Of a DNA stretch of 64,000 bases, positions 24,609 through 36,370 are shown one piece after another. Position 1 is the first letter of the stretch. Each line of letters begins with the position of its first letter. A program made the position numbers and the translations under genes. This DNA comes from Carex sylvatica (taxonomy: Eukaryota; Streptophyta; Magnoliopsida; Poales; Cyperaceae). The stretch lies in assembly GCA_964058845.1 (NCBI GenBank), contig CAXKVR010000385.1, forward strand, positions 1-64,000, written 5' to 3'. The notes under the pieces were generated by a model. That model searched no databases, was not told the origin of the DNA, and saw only the letters and a list, made by a program, of their open reading frames with translations.

Positions 24609-27086
24609 ACTAAAATAAAATTGCAGATATATTAATTCTTGGAAATATCGATCGATAGTTTATTAAAAATATCCATAGTTTATCTATATATATAGAACAT
24701 AGAAAGAACTTTTGTGGTTGGTACATTCAACTCGTACATATATTTCAAAAATATAATTCAAATAAAAAATAAAATATATGTGTTCGCAATTTGAGTCAAT
24801 TTGAAATTTAATGACCATTCACCATAAAGTCATTATGAGTTTATGACTCCACTATTAAAATTTTGAATTTTTTGATGGAAGGCTAAACGTTTTAGAAATA
24901 GTTCTATGTAAAAGTTAGATATACATCCTCCTTTGGTCATGCATTAAGAAATTTTAATTTTAAATCGTACTTACAGAAATAAAAGAAACACGTATAATAC
25001 ATACTACATTTTAATTGAAAGAAAAACAAGAAGAAAATTTTCATCAATATAGTACAAGGATAACTTATTTAATTCACCGATGATAAACAATAAAACATAC
25101 TACAATACACAATATATTTTATAGACATGGCATGCGACAAATCATGACTATAATGTCTAAGTTTGAAATTAAATTTCATTTTTGAGATTTGTAATTAATT
25201 AAAGATTGTCAAGATAAATATTTATCAAGTGATCATTCCTGCTCTTGTTATCTTATCTGATTGTAGGTTTAATTCAAAATGAGGAAAATTAATCTTTGAT
25301 AATGCTATCATCTTAGCATTTCTACAAATTTGTATCAAAATACCAACCTCTTGATATGTAGCTATGAAAAGTCTGACCCGTATCGCCTCATACAAAAAAT
25401 TATACATATGAATTCGTATACAAAATTAATGACAATCTGCGGCATGGTCTTAATTAACCAAAAGTTGACAAGTGTAGCTAGTAGCTATCTGCAAGCAGAA
25501 GCTTTTTGTAGATTATGGAAAACCCATATCTTGCAAAGTCTTACTCGAAATAGTGAGTTTTTATTTATGCATGTAGGTATAAACCTATATAGGTAATCTA
25601 CAGGGCACTCTTATCTTATGCCATTTTTAATTATTATATTATTTGTTTCTTTTTCATCTAGTTCGTTCCATACCTGGATTTATTGAATTATGTCCGGTCC
25701 GCTACTGTCTAATCACCTCAAACCTACCTACTCTCCTACGGAATGTAGGTACGCGCGCGCGTACGAACCTATCTGGACAGATATTGTTTACTAATCTAGT
25801 GCATTCTATTATTCCATACCACTCTAATATATATATATATAACTCATTTTTCCGATGCAATTAAGCACTTGCTTTTCCAAATTATTTATGGAATAATCTA
25901 AAGAAAGGCTGGGAGTCTGGCAGCCCATTTGTATTACTACATGGAATATTATTTACAATCTAATTAACTTACCCAGAAACTTTGCAAAAATCTAGTTAGA
26001 TATCTTTAAAGTCCTCTAAAAATCCTTGGAATGCCCATGCACTTTTCCAATGTATGCCGCGCATGAAGGACGTTAAGTATCCATGCACCTCAGCATTTTC
26101 CTTGAAGTTAATTCGCCTACTAATTGAAATATTAATTATTTTTTATTGTCAGAAACCAATTAATTGGTTATATGTTACATATAATCATGTCAGTAATACC
26201 GACACACTCAGTAAAAATACTTTTCTGTTGATGTACCTTTACATATAGTCATTTTTTATCCTTGCAGATATTGTTTCATTTTTGTAGTACAGGTAACATA
26301 TCTTCATGTGCAACTCCAGTGTATATTATTTAATGAATCTAGCCAAGTGTCTCCTATTGTCTCCTATCATATTGTCTCCTATCATATATTGATGTGCAAC
26401 TCCAGTGTACATTAATATTGTGACTAACATATCGGCCAGTGTCTCCTATTGCTATATAGTCACATAAATGTATATCCGGGTCAAGTGAAATATGTATCAT
26501 GTAACGTTGGTTGTATGCTACATGAAATATATCAGAGAAAATGTTAAAAACTAGTCGCTTGATACCCTCCTGGACTGTGAACTCAGATCCAGTGCAATAA
26601 CTAACTGAGTCGAATGAGATCTGAGCCATCAGTTTTAATCTGGCACGAATCTTAAAACGAATTCCCTATATCTAATTAGGCATCAAATTCCAATCGTTTA
26701 GCTGGGAGCTCATTCTACTGAGTGCGGTACCTGGGAGGTACGGATCCCCTGGGCTGCTGGATTGTCTTAATGCAATATAAGAACTGATGTATTTAATTAG
26801 ACATAAATTTCAAATATTCCTTTGCACGAGAAGATGATAATGAATAGAAAAGGTGAATACTTCGGGGACCTTCCTCCAAAAAAATATACTTAATTCTGGA
26901 ACAGTTTATAAGAGACATTATATATGAATCGAACTGTTTGAATAGAAAAAAAAACAGAGTGCTACCAGATGAGAAAATACTGGACAAATGAACTTTCGAT
27001 CAAATGCGATATAATTAAGCACTCTGGCTGAAAAACATTTTCTCTTTTGGTTTTTATTTATTTATTACTTACCTTCATTTTTTTTT
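24609..27086. other. intergenic with one dispersed repeat
   Basis: No gene recognised. The segment 26577-26745 (AATGAGATCTGAGCC, AATCTGGCACGAA, TTTAGCTGGGAGCTCA, GTGCGGTACCTGGGAGG) is a diverged copy of 52281-52441. The class is unknown, possibly a retroelement 3' end. A short GCGCGCGC tract lies near 25754. Confidence 0.5.
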
Positions 27087-28282
27087 TTGATTAATTTTCT
27101 ATTTACCCTTAAAAACTTCTTCAGTTTTCTATTTACCCTTCTACTTTTCATTATATCTAATATATCTCTCATCTCTTACTTTCTTTTTCTATTTAACCAC
27201 AGAGTTAATTATTCACAATTTAATATTGTTTAGTTTATTTGTTTTGCTTGATATCCTTGCCCTTTCGTCCCAGAGCAAGAGTTCTGCATAATCTAGAGTA
27301 CCTTGCTCTAGTACCATATGCCGTTCGTGCCAGAGCAAGCAAACTAACTGCTTCCGGCAATTAATCGAAACCCTGCTTGATCTCTTCAAAATTCATCTCG
27401 GCCAGAGCAGATGGTCTTGGAAGAACCCTTATTATTTCTCCTCCTTTGGGTTCCTGGACCCGCGAGTCAGCCTTTATTACCAGCTCAGAGTTGGAGTTTG
27501 CTCCGCATTTCACTATAAATGGGTTTGGAGAACCAGAGTTCAATTGTAAGACACCCCATTGAGAAACTTTACCGTGATCCAGATAATGAACTTGAGTTTG
27601 ATTGGGTCTCACCTTGTGTCACCTGGTCAATACTGTTTTTTCCTTCTGGTGCAGACTGTATGAATTTATAGAAATAAATACCTTGAACAATGTTCATTAA
27701 AGAGATGGCCTTTTGCACACCATATTTATAACTTCAAATTGTACCAACAATCTCTCATACTTGCAATATCATCCAATTTTAGTTACAATCGCAAGATCAA
27801 CCCAGTCGTTTCTTTTTGTGATGAAGTAAATAAAAGTTAACCATATTTGGAACTTAAATTCTAAGTTCCCTCGAGAGTTAATTAATTATGGAGTAATTTT
27901 AGCCTGACTTAAGCTGGAAAAGTTGAGAGTGATCGCTCATTTTTATTTAAACTTGATCTATGTCAAGCAGTGCCTTCTCATCTTTAGATGGTCTAGTAAT
28001 TCATCAACAGATGCAAACAATGCCTTTTTCTTCGATTTTTGTCAAAGTTCTAGTAAAAGCTTGCCTTCTTATCTGCAGATTTCATAATACAAATAAATTA
28101 ACAATGAATACTATACAAAAAAATAGGAAAGGATATTTTTGTCTTTTATTGTGTTAATCAAGGATTTAACTTTGGTTAACCCTATAGTTAATTGTAATGG
28201 GTATAAAAGAAAGGGTTTTAAGTGTTAAGGGTAAATAAGAAATAAGAAAAAACTACGAGGGTATACGAAAAATTAACCCTTT
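27087..28282. mobile_element. probable non-autonomous element with captured sequence
   Basis: The left end (GATTAATTTTCTATTTACCC and TTTCTATTTACCCTTC) and the right end (complement of GGGTTAATTTTTCGTATACC and TTCTTATTTACCCTTA) form imperfect inverted repeats of at least 55 bp. Between them lies a GC-richer block with an open frame on the minus strand. This layout resembles a Pack-type element. No TSD was resolved, so the boundaries are approximate. Confidence 0.5.
27361..27609 (-). pseudogene. gene fragment of unknown origin inside the element at 27087
   Basis: An open frame of about 83 codons ends at 27361 (…NFEEIKQGFD, stop). It is GC-richer than the flanks and has plausible coding texture (GEIIRVLPRPSALAEM, KCGANSNSELVIKADSRV). 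There is no good ATG: the frame opens at a GTG next to a GTGAGA donor-like site. I do not recognise the family. The position inside inverted ends suggests an exon captured by a transposon. Confidence 0.35.
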
Positions 28283-29113
28283 TTTGTTAGGTTGGGGTTG
28301 GGGTGGGAGGTTAATTTAATGCATGCCTGTCTAGATTTGTCTCAGTTAGGCCCGTCCAATTTTCCACATCGAATCCTTCTAAACCATGGGAATTCTCATA
28401 ATGAGCTATTTTATTTCTCTGTTCGCTACTTCCCAAAAGCACATAATAAAGAAATGGTACCAAAATTATGGTTTAAGTTTTCAATTAGGGATTCGGATGC
28501 AGGTTCCCTTTTGACCTGGGAGACTCCCCTTGTTAAGCATCGAAGGCCTAAACATACAAAAAGGGTAATTAAGGACATCGTTTAATATTATTTATTTATT
28601 TCCCGTTTGAACTCTAATTTTCTTCCTACCACCAGTAGACCTTTAATTTATGACCTGTCTTTGATGATGATACATGCCTTGGCCCTTCGGGGTCAATGGT
28701 ACTATACGGATTGGTAAAAGTATTTTCATATCCATATATACTTACAATTAGAATTAGTTTTATTCATAGTTTATCCCTTAAATTTTAGTCTTATTAATAT
28801 GTACCATATGCTTACCCATTAACATAATGAGTGGACCAAAACAAATAATTGATAATTACCGATAAATTAATAGCTTATGAAATTTAATTTAATAATATAA
28901 CAAATAAATATATTTAAAAATATCCTTACCCATTGGTAATAGTATAATATATTTTACTCTCACGGATATTGTTCCATTTTTGTAGTGATTATGTATATAT
29001 GTATTTTTTTTTATTCCAATATTTTAAAATTACTGATCAAATAAATGATATATAATGTCATAAAAAATCAATTTTCATGAGTAACTAATAAAAATATATA
29101 TTAAATGTTTGAT
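28283..29113. other. intergenic, no gene seen
   Basis: The open frame at 28292-28585 has somewhat coding-like composition, but no ATG context, domain or splice sites that I can support. Confidence 0.45.
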
Positions 29114-29464
29114 GAGTAGGGTTAAAATGCTCCATTAATTTTGTGTCCCAACATCATTATCTCTATTTTCAAAGTCTAAATAATTGACAACTGTTCACCA
29201 TGATCTTCATACTAAAAATATGATTGGATAACTAATTTTATAATTTTTATAATTCTTTTACTAATTATTTAGAGATGTACAAAATCACTGGTCCATAATC
29301 TTCAAAAAATAGCAAAATAAAATAAAATAATATTGTATCCAAAGCACATTTTAATATGAAGATCATATTAAGTAGTTTAGATCGATTGTTTAAACTTTAA
29401 AAATAGCGATAACGATGTTGGAGCATGATGGGCACAAAACCAATAAGACATTTTAACCCTACTC
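29114..29464. repeat. palindromic MITE, shared-stem family, diverged copy 5
   Basis: The ends GAGTAGGGTTAAAATG and CATTTTAACCCTACTC are perfect complements. The arms carry a degraded stem (ACTGTTCACCATGATCTTCA, GTACAAAATCACTGGTCC) close to that of copy 2. Confidence 0.75.
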
Positions 29465-29591
29465 ATGTTTACTAATAAATTTTATCAAAATTACTAAATA
29501 AAAAAATATATAAAATGTTATATAAATCTATATAATCTATCTAATCATAGTAATAAAAGCTATATAGTTTTATGTATAAATAAAAATTATC

Positions 29592-29628
<37 letters not shown>

Positions 29629-29883
29629 GAGGGATCGGATGACACCCATACAAGTAATATTATGTGGTAACAATATACGAAATAGCTATTTCATATTTTT
29701 ATTAGATAAGTTAATGAATTTTTTTTCTTATACCTATACATATACCTGTTAAATAACGAAAATATTCTTACGTATATATCCAACTTATCAAATACGGATA
29801 AACGTTTAAAGTGCTTCATTAATTGACATCCATATACACCTCCTACAAATATGCCACCATATCAGCGTTTTATAGTTATATAT

Positions 29884-30302
29884 AGAGATGTGACTAATAT
29901 GCATTCGTATTCGTATGCATATGGGCTGAAATATATACAGTTCAAATTTGAAATTTTCAAATCCAAAAAGTCGATCTGAACCGTTCATCTTGTTCTCCAT
30001 ATTAATATGTACTTGGAGACCAAATTTTACATTGTTCTGAATTTTTTTTACTATTTATTAAGCCACTTATAAAATTGTTGATCTAACAGTGGTTTAACAA
30101 AACAATAAAATCAGCAGCTACCGTTGGATCAACAATTTTCAAAGTGACTTAATAAATAGTAAAAAAATTCAGAAAAATGAAAAATTTGGTCTCCAAGCAC
30201 ATATTAATATGGAGAATGAGATGAACAGTTTGGATTGATTTTTTTAAATTTTAAATTTTGACCGTATGTATATCGGCTCATATGCATACGAATGCACATT
30301 AG

Positions 30303-30307
<5 letters not shown>
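29884..30307. repeat. palindromic MITE, shared-stem family, copy 6, inside (TA)n
   Basis: The arms start AGAGATGTGACTAATATGC and end with the complement, then (TA)n (30308-30341). The stem includes GTCGATCTGAACCGTTCATC, TTGGAGACCAAATTTTACAT and TTTACTATTTATTAAGCCAC. The outer arm matches the copy at 32225. Confidence 0.88.
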
Positions 30308-30344
<37 letters not shown>

Positions 30345-30419
30345 GTATAGCAGTGCAACATTAGCGCAACATCTTTTGGAAGGTCTATCAATATATCTAG
30401 TTATGTCACTTGCTTTAGC

Positions 30420-30820
30420 TGATAATTAGAGCGAACATGTCTTACAACTTTACAACATAAATCAAATATTTTATTTAAATCTTTTGAGTAAACCAACCAT
30501 TTTCTATCAATAAGTTCTTCATTTCTTAATTTTTGATCAAAATAATATGTAGAGAACCCTATATTCTAATTAATCTTAGGAAAATTAATATTAGAATCTC
30601 TAATAGGACCATTCTCAATAAGCAAATCTCTCAGTTTTGAATCTAAATCATCCCACACTCTAGGATCATATATATTTATAAATAACGAAGAATCTAACCA
30701 CTCAGATACATGATTAATTTCTTCATTATTTTCACTAGTCTCATTTTCAAGCACATTTGTTATTTCTTCATTTACATCATTTTCATTTTCATACACATTT
30801 GTTGTTTCTTGATTTACATC
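30420..30820 (-). pseudogene. decayed hAT transposase N terminus (TTF/ZMYM1-like)
   Basis: The minus-strand frame 30796-30566 contains [19 protein letters not shown] and [14 protein letters not shown]. After a stop, the same strand continues KLRNEELIDRKWLVYSKDLN and KIFDLCCK. This order (IYDPR.W, GP.R…NFP, DRKWLVYSK, CC) is that of the TTF-type zinc-finger region of plant hAT transposases annotated as zinc finger MYM-type protein 1-like. Stops interrupt it, and the dimerisation/catalytic region is absent, so it is a remnant. Confidence 0.6.
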
Positions 30821-31462
30821 ATCTTCATTTACCTCATTTTGATTTTCAGATACATTTCTTGTTTTTCGTGTACCTCACTTTCAACTTGATTTTTCAAAGA
30901 CTTATTTTGTGGTTTAATTTTTTTTTCAAAGTTTTTGAATAGAATATTTTTGAGGTTTTAGTTTATCTTCTCCCTCTCTTTTTCTATTTCTTTTTTCGAT
31001 GCATATTTTCTAGGAAATTTTATTTTAAATTAAAAGATAAAACAAAGTAATAATACGATAAAACCTAGGTAATGAGGTAGAGCAGTCAAATACAGAGGCT
31101 ACTACTGTTGCCGTAACAGCTACTACTGTTCATAAGAAGAGCAAGATTTCTTAATTTTCTTCTCCATTGTTTACTTATTTATTGATCTACAGAAAAAAAA
31201 ATGGTGGAACTAGATTTTCATTTTTTTAGGTTTTTAATTTTTGGAGTATTGGTTGGCACTGTTAATTCTTCAACAGTGAAGAATTGGTATGTTTTAAAGA
31301 ATCAAAATGAAGAAACTTAATTTGATAAAACGGTCAAATGAAAAAAAGGAATGATTCATATCTTTCCTTCTAGCGAAGAAGAAAAATTATTAGGCATATT
31401 TTTTTGTCGTCGCGCGGCTGTCTGTAAATGAAAAAAAAATATTTATCTTTATGTTTTTTTAA

Positions 31463-31508
<46 letters not shown>

Positions 31509-32224
31509 GCCCTTTTGAAATTTGAGGCCCAGAGTCATCCCTGGGTGCTCTGGATCAGGACTGTCACTGACTATACCTTCATTCCTATTCGAAAAATTAC
31601 AAATTTAAATTCGAATTCGTTAAATTCTGAGCGGACAAGAAATATCATATTGAGAAATATGACTGTTAGTCTCAAAATATTCATCATAGACATATTTTAG
31701 ACAACAAATCAGCTAGCTTTCACAATGGGTACCTAGCTTGATTATGTAATTAAGGTTGAGCCCAACGACTAATTAATAGAGATACACATGAATATTAGAC
31801 TATAAATCCTCATGTACAGAACCTGTAAAGATCAAAACAATTCAATAAGAATTATTATTTATCATTTCTCTCTCTCTCTAAATATAATATATCATTTGGA
31901 AGTATATAAGACAGAAAATAATACAGTTTTGAATGTTATCCGTACTGATTGATCTAGGAAAAGTTTAGATATCCAGATATATATAGATACTCGCATATTT
32001 TGCAATCTATTACTAATATACTATTTCAATATTTAAATACGGATTCAAATTAAATATTCTCAAATCACAAAGCTTATTAGCCCAAATTTTCTTTTTGATA
32101 TTAAGTGTATTATAATTATAACTGTTATTATTATACATCATGAAATTTATGAATCCAGCCTCCACTCAATAAAAGATTACTTATATCGTACGGATACATG
32201 ACTTATTATTATATATATAATTAT
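30821..32224. other. intergenic, remnants only
   Basis: The left part may be the 5' flank of the decayed hAT remnant. A (TA)n tract lies at about 31472-31505. No gene recognised. Confidence 0.45.
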
Positions 32225-32646
32225 GAGAGTGACTAATGTACATTCGTATGCGCGTATATGGGCCGATATATATAAGGTCTAAATTTGAAATTTCAAAATT
32301 CAAAACATCAATCCGAACCGTTCATCTTGTTCTCCATATTAATATGTGCCTAAATTTTACATTTTTCTGAAATTGTTTACTATTTATTAAGCCACTTTGA
32401 AAATTGCTGATCCAACGGTGGCTGCTGATTTTACTGTTTTGTGCAGTCACCGTTGGATCAACAATTTTCAAAGTGGCTTAATAAATAGTAAACAAATTCA
32501 TAAAAATGTAAAATTTGGTCTCCAAGCACATATTAATATGGAAAACAAGATGAACGGTTCGGATTGACATTTTGAATTTTAAAATTTTAAATTTATACTG
32601 TATGCATATCGACCCATATGCATACGAATGCACATTAGTCACTCTC
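32225..32646. repeat. palindromic MITE, shared-stem family, copy 7
   Basis: The ends GAGAGTGACTAATGTACATTCG and their complement CACATTAGTCACTCTC close a palindrome with the family stem (CCGAACCGTTCATCTTGTTC, TTTACTATTTATTAAGCCAC, ATTGCTGATCCAACGGTGGC). TA-rich DNA borders the left side. About 15 bp of the GAGACCAAATT block is deleted from the left arm only. Confidence 0.88.
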
Positions 32647-33771
32647 ATATAATCATGCATGATAAATAATTCACTAACATTATTAAATTTAAATATGTTT
32701 ATAGTATCTGTTGGATATTAGAAATTATTCATATGGCTATAATATAGTTTGATTACTATCTGGTTAATTTGTATCCGTCCGTGTTCATCCCCGGTCTAAT
32801 TAAGTTTTTAAGAGTTTATGATTTAAAGCTCTGAAATTATACAATCTGATCGAACGGTTTCTGTTGGTTGGGTCGACTGTAGAAAAGTTCCGTTTAGAAA
32901 ACATGCTGGATTCGACGGTTGTGTGTTAGATGGGTCCACTCTAGAAAAAGTCGTAATTAAATTAGCTAATTATAGTACTAGGATCTGTCACCTTCTTGAT
33001 TGTTTAATTGCGATATTCTAGGCTCCTTAAATCATATACAGTAACATAATTAAACAGAGTCAATGCAATACATGATTCTATTCAGGTCAAAATATAAAAC
33101 AAATATATAATTTCCTTGTAACTGTGATAATTCAGTGGTTAATTAATATATAACCTAACTTTTCAGATTAAGTAGCGAGAGTTACAAATAATTAACTAAT
33201 TATATTTGCATAGTTTTTTTTTATTTTTTAGTACCTCCCAATACGTACCAAGGAATTTATATTAATTAATTAGACGGCTGTAATAAATTTATACAAATAG
33301 TACGCAATTCATACTCAGTAAATTTATACAAATGATCGATGTCTTCTGTACTAGTGGCCAAAAAATTAATATTTCTCTTTAGTTTATTATTTGCATTATA
33401 TAACATTAAGCTACTTCTAAATTATCTCCCATACTATTATATATATACTCGTATTATGAATTTTAAATCTGATCCTAGTTATTTTCAAATTCTGGGTTTA
33501 CTATATATACACCGTACGTCAGGGTTAATTAGCTTTAGCAGGCAATAAAAATTATAATATTGGAAGAGAAAAATTGGGGGCTAAAAATGCCACTGCCACG
33601 TATTTTGGTGATGGTGTTTGGTGTAGATTTCAAGATATACATAAATGGATAAAATTATTCCTTCTTATTTTTTTTACTACTTTTAGATAGCTAAATTGTG
33701 AAGCAATGTGAAGAATTTAGATAGGATGCATGTGTCATCCTTCTTAATACTACTTACCAATTGTAGTCTTG

Positions 33772-33814
<43 letters not shown>

Positions 33815-33850
33815 TATAATAAGATGGAAGATTATAACCTCTAGAAAAGA
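32647..33850. other. intergenic, no gene seen
   Basis: AT-rich, with (TA)n at about 33774-33811. No supported coding sequence. Confidence 0.5.
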
Positions 33851-34530
33851 GGGAATTTCATGTATGCCCTTCAAAAAACCCCCCTATAAAATTCATAATA
33901 TATATCTTTTTGAAGGTCTGGAATAGACACACAAAAAAAAAAAAATAGTTATCATCAGGTCATATTGTACCTAACCTATCTAGTACCTGCTGGTACATGT
34001 ATCAATCTCAATATCTAAATCTGACAAAAAGATTTTATAATATCATATTTACCCTTCTAAATTTTAGAAACACACAAAATTTACTCAATTAATTATCCTT
34101 TCAATTAAAATTTATAAAGTATGGTTTTACCCTTTATTAAAAAATAAAAATAAGTAGTATGTTTGAGAGAATGTTCATTATTATAATTAATGTGTTTATG
34201 AGGGTAAATGATTCATTTTTCTTAGTTTTGATGAGCACACAAGCATATGCTTTAATACTACTTGTATGCATCATAAATAGAAAAATAAATCATTTTTCCT
34301 CGAAAATTGACCAAAGAAGACTAAACATTTTTCTTATGCAAACTAAATATTTTTTTTAATAAAGGATAAAATGTGATTTTTATAAATTTAAAATGAATTT
34401 TAATAGTAAAGGCAATAAAGTGGGTAAATTTGTGTGTTTTTGGAATTTAGAAGGGTAAATATGATATTATAAATTTTAGAGGAGCAAACATGTAATTTTG
34501 AAGTTTTGAGGGCATACATGAAATTATGCC
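33851..34530. repeat. large foldback element, TTTCATGTATGCCCT ends
   Basis: The left end AATTTCATGTATGCCCTTCAAA is complementary to the right end (GAGGGCATACATGAAATTA). Further in, ATCATATTTACCCTTCTAAA and AAATTTATAAAGTATGG pair with AGAAGGGTAAATATGAT and related words near 34455. It is non-coding, about 680 bp, and no TSD was resolved. Confidence 0.6.
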
Positions 34531-36370
34531 GCTTTTCGTCACCGGAGAAGGCATAAATCATTATAAAAGATAACTATCTCCTATATTTATATAGCAAATT
34601 GGTATATATAGCTGCTGGTCATTATGACAGAGCAACCAAATATTGGTAATTTGGTATATCTCTGTTACTTAATCGGTTGCTCTTTAGGAATTATATGTGA
34701 TGAATGCAACACATATTGTCTCAAAGGTTGATTCCGCAGGCAATCCGGACAGAGCAGTGAGATTTGGTGATTTTTTTTTAGGAGAAGAGATTTGGTGATA
34801 AGACCGGGGCCAGAGGCGCACACGTGTGCACTGAAGCACGGAGAATTCCTTTCCCCAAGTTAGCCACTTGTAAATTATAATTCGAGGCTTAAACATTAAA
34901 AGGTGGATTTTCGAGTCCAATGAGTCACATGCTTTTGTATCATCTCTCGGATTCACGGCAACTTTGCCGGTCATTTTTATTTAAAACCCCCAAAAAAAGG
35001 AAATTTTTAAAAATGCTCCTGTTATCTTTGATTGATACAGGGATCAAAATGCAAAAGTGATTTGAGTAGCACATGTGACAGTTTGAAATGTCTAATAGGA
35101 TCCTTGAGTATGGAATTCAGATACCTGAGATTCAATTATAAAATCTGAATCGTTTTTTAAATTGCGCCGCTATTGCACCGCTATTGCCCCGCTATTACAC
35201 CGCTATTGCGCCACTAGAGCACGCTATTTAGAACCTTGTTTTTGGCATACAATAAAACATTTTCTTCACAAAATTATTTAAATCAAAATATTAATCTTTA
35301 AAAAAATAATAATAATAATAAAAAAGAAAAAAAATAATAGAGGACCGCCCTTGCAGGAGGCGGTCTGGTGTGATTTGTGGGCCGTCTGTGGGCCTAACGG
35401 TGAGATCAGTTTTGAAAAAAAACAGATGATAAGGACATTTTTAAATTTTTTTTTTTTTAGAGTATTAATAAAAATGGGCGCAACTTTACCGTCAGATGGC
35501 TTCAGTACTTAGTAATAAGCAGTTTCCACAGAAATTTAGTTAATTACTTCCCCAAAAGGTCGGGTACTTGATTTCAACAATACAATTTTATTAAGAATCT
35601 TATCTCATAACTAAAGGAATATTTTTAGGCACAAAAAAGGAAGTTTAATGATGATTTGTACATGTTAACTCGCTTGCTAATTTTAAGGAAAGGTTAATTT
35701 GACGACCACCAGTCCAAGCATAATTTCTTGGTCTCATTAAAAGTGCTTTGATCCTGCACGGATTTTTAGTTCAAATGAATTGAATCAAGAATGAAAAATG
35801 TACATCTGTTTATCCGCCGTGTTGATTGGAATACTTTTCATCATTCCCAGAATCTCGGCCACACAAGATTTAATGATTTTAATCACTTACTCTGCTTTGG
35901 CAACATGTTTTATTGAAGGCGTTAAGATATCGGGCCTTGGCCCAGTATGAATTAACGGCCGAGAACATAGGATCAATTAAAGGCTTATAAATTCAGTTGT
36001 AAAAATCTCGCCTCCACGATAGCTACGGATATGAATTTTCCCTAATTTCTGTTCTAGAAATAAACATCTAGAAATAAATTATTTTGTAGGATTGGCACAA
36101 TTTCCATCACGTATAGTCATACAGAGAAAGAACACTGCTAGCTGCCTAGCTCCACTAAATTTCCAAGCAACTTTAATGCACAAATGTGAAAGTATCAACC
36201 AACTATTTAGTATTAGGTCTTCAAATTTCAACCAACTAAAAGCCTGTTATACAAGTTGGGAGGGCAATGAATAACATAGCAGAAAACAAACAGTAAATTT
36301 CTCAATATACATTAATTGTTTCCATCTAATATGAACACATACACATGAATTCATTTATATTAACTAAATA
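34531..36370. other. intergenic, 3' flank of the HIT gene
   Basis: It contains a short tandem array (35163-35214). No gene recognised in the six frames. Confidence 0.5.
35163..35214. repeat. 12-bp tandem repeat
   Basis: About four units of CCGCTATTGCAC-like sequence (TGCGCCGCTAT, TGCACCGCTAT, TGCCCCGCTAT, TACACCGCTAT), more GC-rich than the flanks. Confidence 0.8.

Noticed and set aside
28292..28585. 97-codon open frame
   Set aside because: No recognised domain, no splice or promoter support, and no sign of a captured exon boundary.
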